NCBI GenBank assembly: GCA_035998445.1
Contig: DASYHQ010000024.1
Span: forward strand, 1 to 61,557
Direction: 5' to 3'
DNA: 61,557 bases
From: Tepidisphaeraceae bacterium
GTDB lineage: Bacteria > Planctomycetota > Phycisphaerae > Tepidisphaerales > Tepidisphaeraceae
Part shown: piece by piece, positions 18,801 to 27,156 of the stretch
Layout of the letters: each line of letters starts with the position of its first letter
Position numbering within the stretch: position 1 is the stretch's first letter
Notes under the pieces: model-generated
The model's database searches: none
What the model saw: only the letters and a program-made list of their open reading frames with translations
What the model was told of the DNA's origin: nothing
Position numbers and translations under genes: made by a program

Positions 18801-19861
18801 CGAACGTCGCGGCGTCGTCGGGTGGCGCTGGGGGCACGGTGAGCTTCTCGGACACCACCGTCGCGGCTGGGCAGACCTACTACTACCGCGTCCGCGCGTA
18901 CGGCAGCACGTCCGGCGACGCAATGGCGTCGGTCCCGGTGGGGGTGACGAGCCCCCCGACCTCCTCCGCGTTCTCGTCCGTGAAGGTCAACTTCCAGCCT
19001 GACGTCAAATCCGACGCCTCGGGCAACGCGACGACGGTCGAGGTGCCGACCGGGTTCTTGGCCGACAACGGACTGTTCTACGGCGACCGCGGCAACGGAT
19101 ACACCTACGGTTGGGACAGCAGCCAGCCGCGGTACTACGCGGTCGACGAGGACAGCGCCAACGCGCCTGACCAGCAGCGGGACACGCTGATCTCCCTGCA
19201 CACGGCGCCAGGCCGGCGGTGGGAAATGGCGGTGCCCAACGGCATTTACCGCGTCCGCATCGTCGGCGGCGACCCCCGCGCCTCGGGCACCAGCACGTAC
19301 AAGGTCGCCGCCGAGGGTACGCTCGTTTTGGATGGCACCGTCACCAGCACCAACAGGTACCTCGACGCCACGCGGGACGTGACGGTGACCGACGGCATGC
19401 TCACCGTCACCGCCGCCGCTGGCGACGGCAACAACTCCAAGATCAACTTCATCGAGGTGACCCAGGTGATGACGCAGGCGCGTCATCAAGCCGAGGACGC
19501 GACGCTCGCCGGCGGCGCCGTCGTCGCGAGCAACCACGCCGGGGCCGAGGGCACGTTCGTTGACTTCCCCACCAACGGCGGCACGGCGACGTGGTCCAAC
19601 GTCAGCGCTGCCACCGCGGGCAGCTACACGCTGAAGTTCCGCTACGCCAACGGCGGCTCGTCGGGCGCCCGCACGGCAGGGCTGAGCGTCAACGGCTCGT
19701 CGATTGCCGGGGGTGTTACGTTCGCTTCAACCGGGTCGTGGAGCACGTGGACGACCGTGAGTATCACCGTCAACCTGCTCGCCGCCAGTAACTCGATCGT
19801 CCTCTCCAGCATCGGACAGGATGCCGGCAACGTCGACTGGCTGGAGGTCGTGCCGGCATAA
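15818..19861 (+). CDS. Large secreted multidomain protein: beta-propeller, FN3, malectin-like and CBM6/35-like modules
   Basis: ATG 15818 follows GGAGG. 1,347 residues. The N-terminus bears the planctomycete surface-protein motif VERLEERVLFAL (about residues 41-52). Then come a concanavalin-like domain (about 52-255, with RFGLMVRETL), a long NHL/beta-propeller region (about 260-940, with repeated Gly-Asp strands), a fibronectin type III domain (about 948-1045, with RIDLTWTD and YYYRVRAY), a malectin-like domain (about 1050-1215, with WEMAVPNGIYRVRIVGGDP) and a C-terminal CBM6/35-like domain (about 1220-1347, starting ARHQAEDATLAGG and ending VDWLEVVPA). No catalytic motif is obvious, so it is read as a carbohydrate-binding scaffold or a propeller-fold lyase. 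The malectin-like module is shared with the giant RHS protein. Confidence 0.8.
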   Translation: MSFAPRFASIASLFGSSATVASATLDATRAGTSHAARPFAVERLEERVLFALPTGWSVADVGVDGMTVAADYADGTFTVASNARTLAPNQTSENFRFVYQERTGNFEIVGRLDTLSPTKSDSARFGLMVRETLAADSRYAFTFHRGRDGNTIVRDAPGGPSREIKYFNTTDQTSVELNGPNWFRIMRWGDHVSIYRSDHPGNWGRPASAIQLTDMSSTIHLGLAVGSTHSSATTVTGTASDVTVSELRPQHKTSWLGNTWEGANRQVPMNLRSMYVDPATGTIYTAGGPDEQGPEGVVMDTDGKWKASLYVTGKSIGVGDGRLYVDRNWTSNGVTHYGIRRFDPDGSKANFTGASDGNFLPVSTTGKVRGVAVSESADELYLSTYSDSLGDTGTIHVFDTNNLAAGAKRTFAVARPAQLALDAGGNLWVTQTGDAASAPRVLRYSATGTLQRTVNGPSGWNPRGLTFDAGNGRLLVADSGPDQNVKIYNSATLGSSTISSASSTFGDTGGVFGGATPGAWGPKKLWFPYAVGVDNAGAIYVGGGGTGFDANDLKDGSEIRKFASTSASTPTWARYGLEGMTNAHVDPAADTNAHSPLHRYSLNYANTAPGGEWGGRYQAVTLDPFRYPHDPRIGSNNEDLGGGVQVVNKGGAKFLFAYSQGWNGGQKLSAYRFDGEIAVPMSLFYGDAPDDVSKWPFNRANVAAEKTSILWQDDGDGQMEAGEYTDISAVLTYTKYNAQWFVDGNADVWFYHGGRAMERWVSTLTADGRLTYALDPVAYSRPAEVDSIYGRSVFYDAANDRMYFLASTKLRPDKTNPAYISAHNTELMRYDGWLTGSPALAWRAEMPTRELKGRFVNGHEVDVPAQVSVAGGYVFVANQPGYITAFSNETGARVSVIAPGPEVGESTGLYDTARAINAHQRSNGEYVLLAEENEWGKVMLYRDAGLPPSTPDTLVPKAVSSTRIDLTWTDRSTVEGGFKVERATDPLGLWKQVGANVAASSGGAGGTVSFSDTTVAAGQTYYYRVRAYGSTSGDAMASVPVGVTSPPTSSAFSSVKVNFQPDVKSDASGNATTVEVPTGFLADNGLFYGDRGNGYTYGWDSSQPRYYAVDEDSANAPDQQRDTLISLHTAPGRRWEMAVPNGIYRVRIVGGDPRASGTSTYKVAAEGTLVLDGTVTSTNRYLDATRDVTVTDGMLTVTAAAGDGNNSKINFIEVTQVMTQARHQAEDATLAGGAVVASNHAGAEGTFVDFPTNGGTATWSNVSAATAGSYTLKFRYANGGSSGARTAGLSVNGSSIAGGVTFASTGSWSTWTTVSITVNLLAASNSIVLSSIGQDAGNVDWLEVVPA

Positions 19862-19947
19862 GGGCGCTACCTGAGCGACCGTGCATCGTGCCGATAGTCG
19901 AAGAATGGGACCGGCCCCACCGCCCGGCCCGCGAAAACGGAGATTTG

Positions 19948-22900
19948 ATGACCGTCATACGTACCCTCCCCTGTGTTGCCATGATGGCTTTCGCGTTGCT
20001 AACTGCGTCGCCGGCGGGCGCGCAGATGAAGCAGGCGCTGCCTCAGGCGAAAGGCTATTTCGAGCAGTTCGACCTGAAGAAAGATGCGAAGCTGTCTTAT
20101 AAGGTCGCTCTCATCGGTCAGAGCGCGCCGGCGAACGTGTTTCATCCGGGCGAGACGCCGGAGTTGGAGTTTCAGATCGAGAACACTTCGGACCGGCCGC
20201 TCGAATTGCGAGGGCACGTCGAGGTGATCCGTTATGGGCAGCACGGCACGCCGGGCGACATCTGGGTGCCGACCGTTCGCAGGATCGAGAAGGTCGGGCA
20301 GATTCCGCTGAACGTCGACGTAGCGGCTAAGGGGTTTAAGAACGTCACGTTCCGGCCGGACATTCCTGAGACCAAGGGTGGCTACGCGCTGATTTTCGAC
20401 TTCGGCGAGCAAGGCCGAACGTTCGGCACGTCGCTGGTGCGCACGTTCGAGCCGAGCAGCCGTGGCGTGCAGTACGGCAAGCAGGCGCTGGACGCGCTAC
20501 CGGCGGAGGTGATGAGCCGGTTGGGCTTCAACGCCGTCGGTCGCATGGGCTTCAAGTACTGGCCCGCGGGGCCTCAGCGCGAGAAGTACCTTGCCGACCT
20601 CGACCGGCAGATGCGCCAGTACCACGAGCGGGGCATCACGGTGATGGCGGAATGGGGGGTCGGGCCCAACAGTGGCGAGCACCAGCCGCTCGGCCGGCCC
20701 CGGCCGCACCTGAGCGACGAGAACGTGATGCTCGACACGAAGTCTGACATGGTCTGGCTGCCGTCGTACGACGACGACTACGAACAGTTCGTCTACGAGG
20801 TGACGGCCAAGTACGGCTGGCCGCACGGGCCGGTGACGGCCGTGGACCTCTGGAACGAGCCGTGGGAAGGCATCAGCATCAGCGGCTGGGGCGCCGACAT
20901 GCTCCGCTACCGCGAGCTGTACAAGCGGACGGGCGACGCCGTCTTCCGCGCGCGGCGGGAGGCGGGCGTGGAGGTGCTGATCGGCGGCGCCGACAGCGGG
21001 TCGAACACCTGGGACAAGCTCTTTCCCGAAGGGCTCGAGGCGAGCCCGTTCTGGCCGGAGTACCTCGATTTCTGCGGCATCCACTACCAGGGCTTCGGCA
21101 CGCCCGCGCTGCATCCGGAATGGGTGAACCGCAAGCACTACAACGGACGCGTCCTCATCTGGGACACCGAGAGCTGGGTCGCCAACGCCGACGACCGCTA
21201 CGCCGCCGTCGTCGCCGGCAACCGGGCCGCCGGCTACGACCGCGCGCTCGGCACGCGCTGGGATTACGCGATCGCCAACGCCGAAACGGATCTGGAAATC
21301 CGAACCGACGCGGGCACGCGGAAGGTACACGGCGTCGCCGAGGCCCGGCCGCTGGCGGCGGCATACGGCGCGGTGCAGCACTTCATCGGCGACCGCGAAT
21401 TCAAGGAACTGCTGTTCCACCAGAGCGTGCCATCGGTCGTCGTGTTCGACGGGTACGACGGCAACCCCGACGATGGGACCGTCGTCATCGTCGGCGACAT
21501 CGCCGGCGCGTTCGGCATGCGGCCCGACCGCCCGGTGCCGGTCAACGCCCACGCCAAACCGCTCGAACCGTCCCGGCCACCGACGATGCGGATCGACGCG
21601 CGAAACGCGCCGTTCTCCCTCTACGACTTCTACGGAAACGCGCTTCCGGCCGAGGACGGCATGATAGTCGTCCCGCTGGACGAGCGAGGCTATTTCCTGC
21701 GCGCTAGCCCGGTCGAGCCTGGGTCCTTCGCCCGACTGCTGGAAGCCGTGACGTCTGCCAAGCTCGTCGGCCTCGAACCGATCGAGGTCGTTGCCCAAGA
21801 TATGGTCCGGCCAATTGATCAGCGCCCGACCGTGCGGCTGCGGCTGACGAACCAGCTCGAGCGGCCGGTGACGGCGGCGCTTGACGTCAAGCTTGGCGAT
21901 CTCGAAGTCGAAGCGCCGCGGGAGGTGTCGCTGGCCCCGCGCGAGCGGAAGTGGGTGGACGTGCGGGTCCGCGGTGGGCAGGCGGCGCAAAGCAACCTCT
22001 ATCCGCTAATGGTGCGCCTTGATGCCGGCGACGCGGGCAAGGTCGCGCACGACGAGACGATGCGGGTGAACTGGATCAGCCGTAAGACGATCGCGGTCGA
22101 CGGGGACCTGAGCGACTGGTCCGGCGCGCTGCCGCAAACAGTCGATGCGCGGGGCGAGACGGCCCAGCGGAGCTTTGAGGAGCAGACGTGGCTGCCGTTC
22201 GAGAGGTTCGACGGTGAGCAGACCGCCGACGGCGTCGCCATTGGCTACGTCGCCCACGACGACGATTACTTCTACTTCGCGGCCAAGGTGGCCGACGCCA
22301 CGGAGCACCCGGGGGCGATTCGCGTCGCGACGCGCGACGACGACGCCTTCTTCTACCCGGAAGTGTCGCAGGAGTTCGACCCTGACAAGACCATCCTGAC
22401 AAGAGAGATCGCTCTCGCCGGCGACGCGCGGCAATACGCGCTACAGCGGCCCGACTCGGAGGGCGGCGTCGACAAGCTTTGGCGCCCGATGGCTGCCAAG
22501 GTCGGCTTCGACCTGGCGTTGCCGACCGATCGGGCGACGCGGGTGTCAATGTACCTGCTGGACCCCGACGACCTTGCCCGTCGTCAGCAGGTCGTCGAGG
22601 TTCTCGATCCTGCCACGGGCAAGCAGTTGGCCCAGACGCGGGTCCGGAAGTTCGGCAAGGGCGTCTACGTCAACTTTGTTGCCGCCGGCGAAGTGCGGGT
22701 GGTCGTGCGGTCGACGATGTGGTGGTACCCCACCGTGGCCGGCGTCTTCCTCGATCCCGGTGACGGCCAAGCCACAGCGGGAGCCCCGCTCGCCCGTTTC
22801 ACCGGCCCCGACGAAGAGACGGGCGGCAATTGGAAAGGCCGCTACGGCGAGACCGCCCACTTTCTGCCCGGCGTCGAACCCGGCGGCGCTGGCGCGTCGA

Positions 22901-23523
22901 TGATCGCGCTGACGAAGGTGGAGGCCATGACCGAGCATCGCTGGCCGGAGAACGTCCGCCGGTTCAGCTACCGCAAGCGCCCGGAATTGCCCAGCAGTGA
23001 CGGCAGCGTCCGGCTCGACAACGTGCTGATCGGCTTCAACCCGATCCCCACGGGCGAGGACGGCTGGCTCGCCCACCTCCCGGGCCGGCCGCCGAAGCTC
23101 ACCGTCTACAAGAGCACCGACTACGAGTACGCGCTGAACAAGGTGGCCGACGAACACGGCGGCGGGACCGAGGTGTGGCGGCTGGAGGTGCCGGGAATGC
23201 CCCGCAAACACTTCTACCCTCGGCAGCCCGCTCACGCGAAGGACGGACCGGTCAGCGCGGCCAGGCTCGCCATCGCGCACGACGGTGGCACGCGCTACGT
23301 CGAGGCGGCCATTCCCTGGGCCGAGATCCCGCACGTCCGCGAGCGGATGCAGCGCAGTGAGCCCCTGAAGTTCAGCTTCCGCGTCAACAACGACGCGGGC
23401 GGGCCGGACATGGAGCTGTCGATGCGGCGCAGCATCGCCGAGGGGATGAGTCGTTCGTTTCACCCCGACTGGGCGACGCACTGGCCCAACGAGTTGGAGT
23501 TCGGCTGGGAGCCCGCCCGCTGA
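19948..23523 (+). CDS. Secreted GH-A-clan-like glycoside hydrolase with CBM9-like modules
   Basis: ATG 19948 follows GGAG. 1,191 residues. A signal peptide (MMAFALLTASPAGAQ) precedes an Ig-like N-terminal domain (residues about 35-170). A TIM barrel follows, with the acid/base candidate E304 in DLWNEPW and the nucleophile candidate E408 in IWDTESW, the pattern of clan GH-A retaining enzymes. After it come a beta-sandwich region and CBM9-like segments: VDGDLSDWSGALP, YVAHDDDYFYFAAKV and a terminal part with RYVEAAIPWAEI and FSFRVNNDAGG. It probably hydrolyses a polysaccharide backbone outside the cytoplasm while the CBM9-like modules hold the chain. The exact GH family cannot be fixed by eye. 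Confidence 0.75.
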   Translation: MTVIRTLPCVAMMAFALLTASPAGAQMKQALPQAKGYFEQFDLKKDAKLSYKVALIGQSAPANVFHPGETPELEFQIENTSDRPLELRGHVEVIRYGQHGTPGDIWVPTVRRIEKVGQIPLNVDVAAKGFKNVTFRPDIPETKGGYALIFDFGEQGRTFGTSLVRTFEPSSRGVQYGKQALDALPAEVMSRLGFNAVGRMGFKYWPAGPQREKYLADLDRQMRQYHERGITVMAEWGVGPNSGEHQPLGRPRPHLSDENVMLDTKSDMVWLPSYDDDYEQFVYEVTAKYGWPHGPVTAVDLWNEPWEGISISGWGADMLRYRELYKRTGDAVFRARREAGVEVLIGGADSGSNTWDKLFPEGLEASPFWPEYLDFCGIHYQGFGTPALHPEWVNRKHYNGRVLIWDTESWVANADDRYAAVVAGNRAAGYDRALGTRWDYAIANAETDLEIRTDAGTRKVHGVAEARPLAAAYGAVQHFIGDREFKELLFHQSVPSVVVFDGYDGNPDDGTVVIVGDIAGAFGMRPDRPVPVNAHAKPLEPSRPPTMRIDARNAPFSLYDFYGNALPAEDGMIVVPLDERGYFLRASPVEPGSFARLLEAVTSAKLVGLEPIEVVAQDMVRPIDQRPTVRLRLTNQLERPVTAALDVKLGDLEVEAPREVSLAPRERKWVDVRVRGGQAAQSNLYPLMVRLDAGDAGKVAHDETMRVNWISRKTIAVDGDLSDWSGALPQTVDARGETAQRSFEEQTWLPFERFDGEQTADGVAIGYVAHDDDYFYFAAKVADATEHPGAIRVATRDDDAFFYPEVSQEFDPDKTILTREIALAGDARQYALQRPDSEGGVDKLWRPMAAKVGFDLALPTDRATRVSMYLLDPDDLARRQQVVEVLDPATGKQLAQTRVRKFGKGVYVNFVAAGEVRVVVRSTMWWYPTVAGVFLDPGDGQATAGAPLARFTGPDEETGGNWKGRYGETAHFLPGVEPGGAGASMIALTKVEAMTEHRWPENVRRFSYRKRPELPSSDGSVRLDNVLIGFNPIPTGEDGWLAHLPGRPPKLTVYKSTDYEYALNKVADEHGGGTEVWRLEVPGMPRKHFYPRQPAHAKDGPVSAARLAIAHDGGTRYVEAAIPWAEIPHVRERMQRSEPLKFSFRVNNDAGGPDMELSMRRSIAEGMSRSFHPDWATHWPNELEFGWEPAR

Positions 23524-23630
23524 TTCGGTCCCACGGGCCGCGGGACCGGCGTAAGCTTGGCGTGAACGATCGGATGAGGCGGATGCAGAGCGACGACATG
23601 ACCGACGATCTTGGGACGCTGGAGCGGGGC

Positions 23631-26159
23631 ATGGCGATAACCATGGCCCGGTCGGTCGAACTGTCGGCTGTGCTTCGGCGCGACGACGCGGGCGACGTGC
23701 TGACGTTCGACCTTCGCCATGAAGGTCGGACGTTCGCCCGCGGGCGGTTCGTGCCCCAGGGAAGGGTGGTGGGGCACGCGACCCGGCGGCGGTCGCGCGG
23801 CGGGCTTCGGTTGCGCCTGCGCATACAGGACGAAGGCAGCACCGCGCACTGGTCCATTGCCTTTGTCTCAACCGCGCTGGGCGATCGCGAGGCGGGCGTG
23901 GGGCTCGTACAGGTCGTCGAGCGGGCGCGGGCACGCGCGGCTCAGTGGGTCTGGCGGTTCGATGGGCAGACCATGCACACCCATCGCCAGTTGGTCGCGC
24001 TGTCGGAACCGGCGGCCGAGGGCCGGTCGGTGCGGCTCGGCGCCTTTACGCAGTACGGGCAGCTCTACGATTTGCGGGACTGGGTCTTCGCCGAACAACG
24101 TGACGGCGACGACGACGGCGACGGTGGGCGCTGCGCCGGAATGATCGCGCTGCGCTCGGGCCGCTGGTCGCACCCGCGCTACAGTCTTGCCGAAGCGCGG
24201 GGCGATGGGGCGCTGGAGAACGAGGCCGCCGGGGACCGCGTGCCAGCGGGCGTGTCGGTCAACATGGCCTACCGGGCCGAAACGCTGCGGCGCACGTACC
24301 TGCTGGCCACGGCTCCGACCGAAGTGGCGCTGAAGGACGAGAAGCACGCCGACGCCCCCACCGATCTGGGTCGAAAGCGATTCACCGCCTGGCCAGCGCA
24401 GCAGATCGCGCGCTACGGCTTCGCTCGCCCCGAACGCCTGACCAATCAACAGCGGCTGGCAGATCGGATGCCGTCAAACCGGCCGCAGCACTTCGCCTTC
24501 GGCGCGGCGGGCGAGTTCGAGGCCGCGCGCGATCGTGTCGGGCGTGAGCCCGGCTTGGCCGCTGAGAATCCCTTCTGGCTCGGCGACTTCGACCAGGCCC
24601 GGCGGCAAGTGCTCGACACGCTGCGCCGATTCAGCGCCGCTCTGACCGGAGCTGCGTTTCTTAGCCCCTTGGGCAACCCGGTCTCCGCGCGCGTGCTGGG
24701 GCCGACGGCTGCGATGGTCCACCTGCTCGACTTCACCGGCCACCTCGGCGACGCCGACCGGCGCGAGGCCGTCGGGCTGATCGCCGATCTGGCCGAGTTG
24801 CTGCGCCGCCGCGACTTCTACCCCTGGCACATCTGCCACCGCCCGCCGGAGGTGCCGTACGACGACTACGACGCCCACACGTCCGATCACCACTCGCTGT
24901 ACCGCGGGATGATGAACCAGAACTTCCACACCGACGCCTACGCCTTCGTCGGCCTGGCGGGTTGCGTGCTGCCGAACCACCCCTACGCCGCCCGCTGGCG
25001 GCGCCACGCGGTCGAGCAGTTTCACGGGCAGATGCGCAGCTTCGTGTGGCCGTACCCCGACGGCTATGGCTGCTGGGAGGAGAGCCACACCTATGCCAAT
25101 CACGTGAAGTTGTGCCTGCTGCCGCTGGCACTGGCGATGCGTCACGCGCCCGAGCCGGTGGACCTGATGGCCGACGCGCGGTTCCTGGCGATGTGCCGGT
25201 ACTTCGTGCCGCTTCTATCGCCACCGGACCCGATCCATGACGGCGATCGCGCGATCCCGGCGATCGGCGACCACGGCTATTCCCACAAGGGGGGTTACGG
25301 TTACCTGTTTGGCTGGCTGGCGACGCTGGTGCCGGCCGAACGCGAGGCGTACCTGTGGGCGTGGCAGGCCATGGGCGCCGAACTTGGCAAGCCGGACCGG
25401 CAGTGCGATACGTTCGGCCCACTGCTCCAGGCCAACCCCAAAGCGGCCGCTGGGGCCGCGCCACCAAGTGTGCCTCCGCTGTTGCACCTGCCGGGATTCG
25501 GCGCCGCCGCCCGCCGGCGCTTCGGCACGGCAGACGAGGCACTGCTGGTCATCCGTTGCGGCGATGCGTGGGGCCACTATCACCCGGACGAGAGCAGCTT
25601 CTGGTGGTGGCAGGGCGGCCGTCTGCTCGCCTGTGACGCCGATCTGGGGGACGGGCCGTTGAAGGTGCGACACGCGGGGCACAACGTGCTCGGCTTCCCG
25701 GAACTCGAACCCCTGCAGCACCTCGACCGCCACGGGTTCCACGTCGACCGGTGCGAGCAACAGGACGACGGCGCGGTCGTCGTCCGATGCCAGGTGCCGT
25801 TCAACGCCCAACGCGAGGGCACCCGGTACGAGCCGATCCCATACGATCACCGGCCGCACGTCACTCGAACGTTCCGCTGGCGACCTGACGGCACGCTGGT
25901 GATCGACGACGAGCCGACGCGCAGCCCCGATGGACGGGTGGAGTGGCGGCTGCACGTTCCGGCCCTGAGCGCCCAGCGCGTCGGACCGCGCGACGTCGCG
26001 TTCGACATCGGTGCGGGCGCGCGACTCGTCGTGCGCCTGCCGGCCGAGCCGCAGCGCCTCGAGCTGGAGCCGGGCAAGCTGACGTGGCGATTGTTCTGCA
26101 CCTACGGCGAGCAATCTCTGCGGCACGAGTTGACGCTCGTGGCGCACGCGGCACGATGA
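23631..26159 (+). CDS. Heparinase II/III-like polysaccharide lyase
   Basis: The C-terminal half shows the heparinase II/III signature CGDAWGHYHPDESSFWWWQG, with H649, H651 and D653 counted from ATG 23631, then ACDADLGDGPL, followed by a beta-sandwich with THTFRW-type strands. The N-terminal half is an alpha/alpha toroid with WEESHTYANHVKLCLLPLA and YDAHTSDHHSLYRGMMNQNF. It would cut uronic-acid-containing polysaccharides by beta-elimination. ATG 23631 has a well-spaced GGAG; earlier starts at 23562, 23574 and 23598 are possible and would add up to 23 residues. No signal peptide is visible for any start, so it may act in the cytoplasm on imported oligosaccharides. It follows the GH-A gene by about 100 bases. 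Confidence 0.78.
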   Translation: MAITMARSVELSAVLRRDDAGDVLTFDLRHEGRTFARGRFVPQGRVVGHATRRRSRGGLRLRLRIQDEGSTAHWSIAFVSTALGDREAGVGLVQVVERARARAAQWVWRFDGQTMHTHRQLVALSEPAAEGRSVRLGAFTQYGQLYDLRDWVFAEQRDGDDDGDGGRCAGMIALRSGRWSHPRYSLAEARGDGALENEAAGDRVPAGVSVNMAYRAETLRRTYLLATAPTEVALKDEKHADAPTDLGRKRFTAWPAQQIARYGFARPERLTNQQRLADRMPSNRPQHFAFGAAGEFEAARDRVGREPGLAAENPFWLGDFDQARRQVLDTLRRFSAALTGAAFLSPLGNPVSARVLGPTAAMVHLLDFTGHLGDADRREAVGLIADLAELLRRRDFYPWHICHRPPEVPYDDYDAHTSDHHSLYRGMMNQNFHTDAYAFVGLAGCVLPNHPYAARWRRHAVEQFHGQMRSFVWPYPDGYGCWEESHTYANHVKLCLLPLALAMRHAPEPVDLMADARFLAMCRYFVPLLSPPDPIHDGDRAIPAIGDHGYSHKGGYGYLFGWLATLVPAEREAYLWAWQAMGAELGKPDRQCDTFGPLLQANPKAAAGAAPPSVPPLLHLPGFGAAARRRFGTADEALLVIRCGDAWGHYHPDESSFWWWQGGRLLACDADLGDGPLKVRHAGHNVLGFPELEPLQHLDRHGFHVDRCEQQDDGAVVVRCQVPFNAQREGTRYEPIPYDHRPHVTRTFRWRPDGTLVIDDEPTRSPDGRVEWRLHVPALSAQRVGPRDVAFDIGAGARLVVRLPAEPQRLELEPGKLTWRLFCTYGEQSLRHELTLVAHAAR

Positions 26160-26257
26160 GCAATAACAGTGCGGCGGGCGAGTCGACTTGGACGGGCGAA
26201 ATCGGTGGCCGTGTGGCGCGTTCGGTGTGTGGAACCCTGCATCCAGAAGGTGACGTG

Positions 26258-27121
26258 ATGACCTGCTTGAACGTCGATAGCCGCAAACGTGACGGAGGGA
26301 CGCGCTACCTACCCCGCCTTGCGCGTGGCGCGTCGGCGCTGATGATCGGCGCCGCACTGACGGCCACGATCGGCACCATGTTCGCCCAGACGCGGCCAGC
26401 GGAGCACGCTGCGCTCGCCGTGCCGCGCGGAGGCGTGGCGCCACGGATGGACGCCTCGGCCGACGATCCCGCGTGGCGCGACGCCGCCCGCATCGAACGC
26501 CTTGCGCTCGCCGAGGGCCCGCAGGCGGAATCGGTCGAACCGGTGGCCACCGAGGTTCGGCTGCTCTGGCGGCCGGAGGCGCTGTACGTTCGATTCATCA
26601 ACAAGGACGATGAGCCGTACGCCCCCCACGAGGGCCGGGACGCGATGCACCACGACGGCGACGTCGTGGAGGTCTTCGTCGACCCCGTCGGCGACGGGCG
26701 GCAGTGGTACGAGATCCAGGTGTCGCCGGCCAACGGGGTCCTCGACAAGCTCTACGTCATGACCGCGCCGCCAACGACGGACGACGACGGCCGGCTGACC
26801 GGCCCGTCACGACGGGAGCTGTGGCAGCTGCTCGAACATGACATCCCCGGACTGAGGACGGCAGCGGGCCCCACCGACGGCGGGTGGATCGCGGACGTGG
26901 CGATCCCGGCCGGCGCGCTCGTGAAACGCACGGGGGGCAAGGCGCTGGCGCCCATCGCGATGCGACTGAACCTCGTGCGCTACGATCGCCCGACCGCCGC
27001 CACCGACGGCACCCGCGGGGCGGTGTTCATGAACTGGGTGCCGGCGCGGTGGGGACAGCCCCACGTCTCACCGGCACGGATGGGTCGGATCGAACTGCGA
27101 GAGACAAGCGCCGCCCGCTGA
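26258..27121 (+). CDS. Secreted CBM9-like carbohydrate-binding protein
   Basis: ATG 26258 follows AGAAGG, and the open frame extending further upstream overlaps the lyase gene and is discarded. A basic leader and hydrophobic segment (ALMIGAALTATIGTMFAQ) form a signal peptide. The rest, about 240 residues, matches a CBM9-like domain (PF06452 type): RMDASADDPAWRDAA, EVRLLWRPEALYVRF, DGDVVEVFVDPVGDGRQWYE, GGWIADVAIPA and MNWVPARWGQPHVSPARMG. The fold binds sugar ends in xylanase-linked modules. Here it stands alone, which suggests a soluble binding protein for the locus. It is followed after 35 bases by the GH35-like gene. Confidence 0.75.
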   Translation: MTCLNVDSRKRDGGTRYLPRLARGASALMIGAALTATIGTMFAQTRPAEHAALAVPRGGVAPRMDASADDPAWRDAARIERLALAEGPQAESVEPVATEVRLLWRPEALYVRFINKDDEPYAPHEGRDAMHHDGDVVEVFVDPVGDGRQWYEIQVSPANGVLDKLYVMTAPPTTDDDGRLTGPSRRELWQLLEHDIPGLRTAAGPTDGGWIADVAIPAGALVKRTGGKALAPIAMRLNLVRYDRPTAATDGTRGAVFMNWVPARWGQPHVSPARMGRIELRETSAAR

Positions 27122-27156
27122 GGGGCGCGAACGAGCTGACACGACAGGACCCTGAG

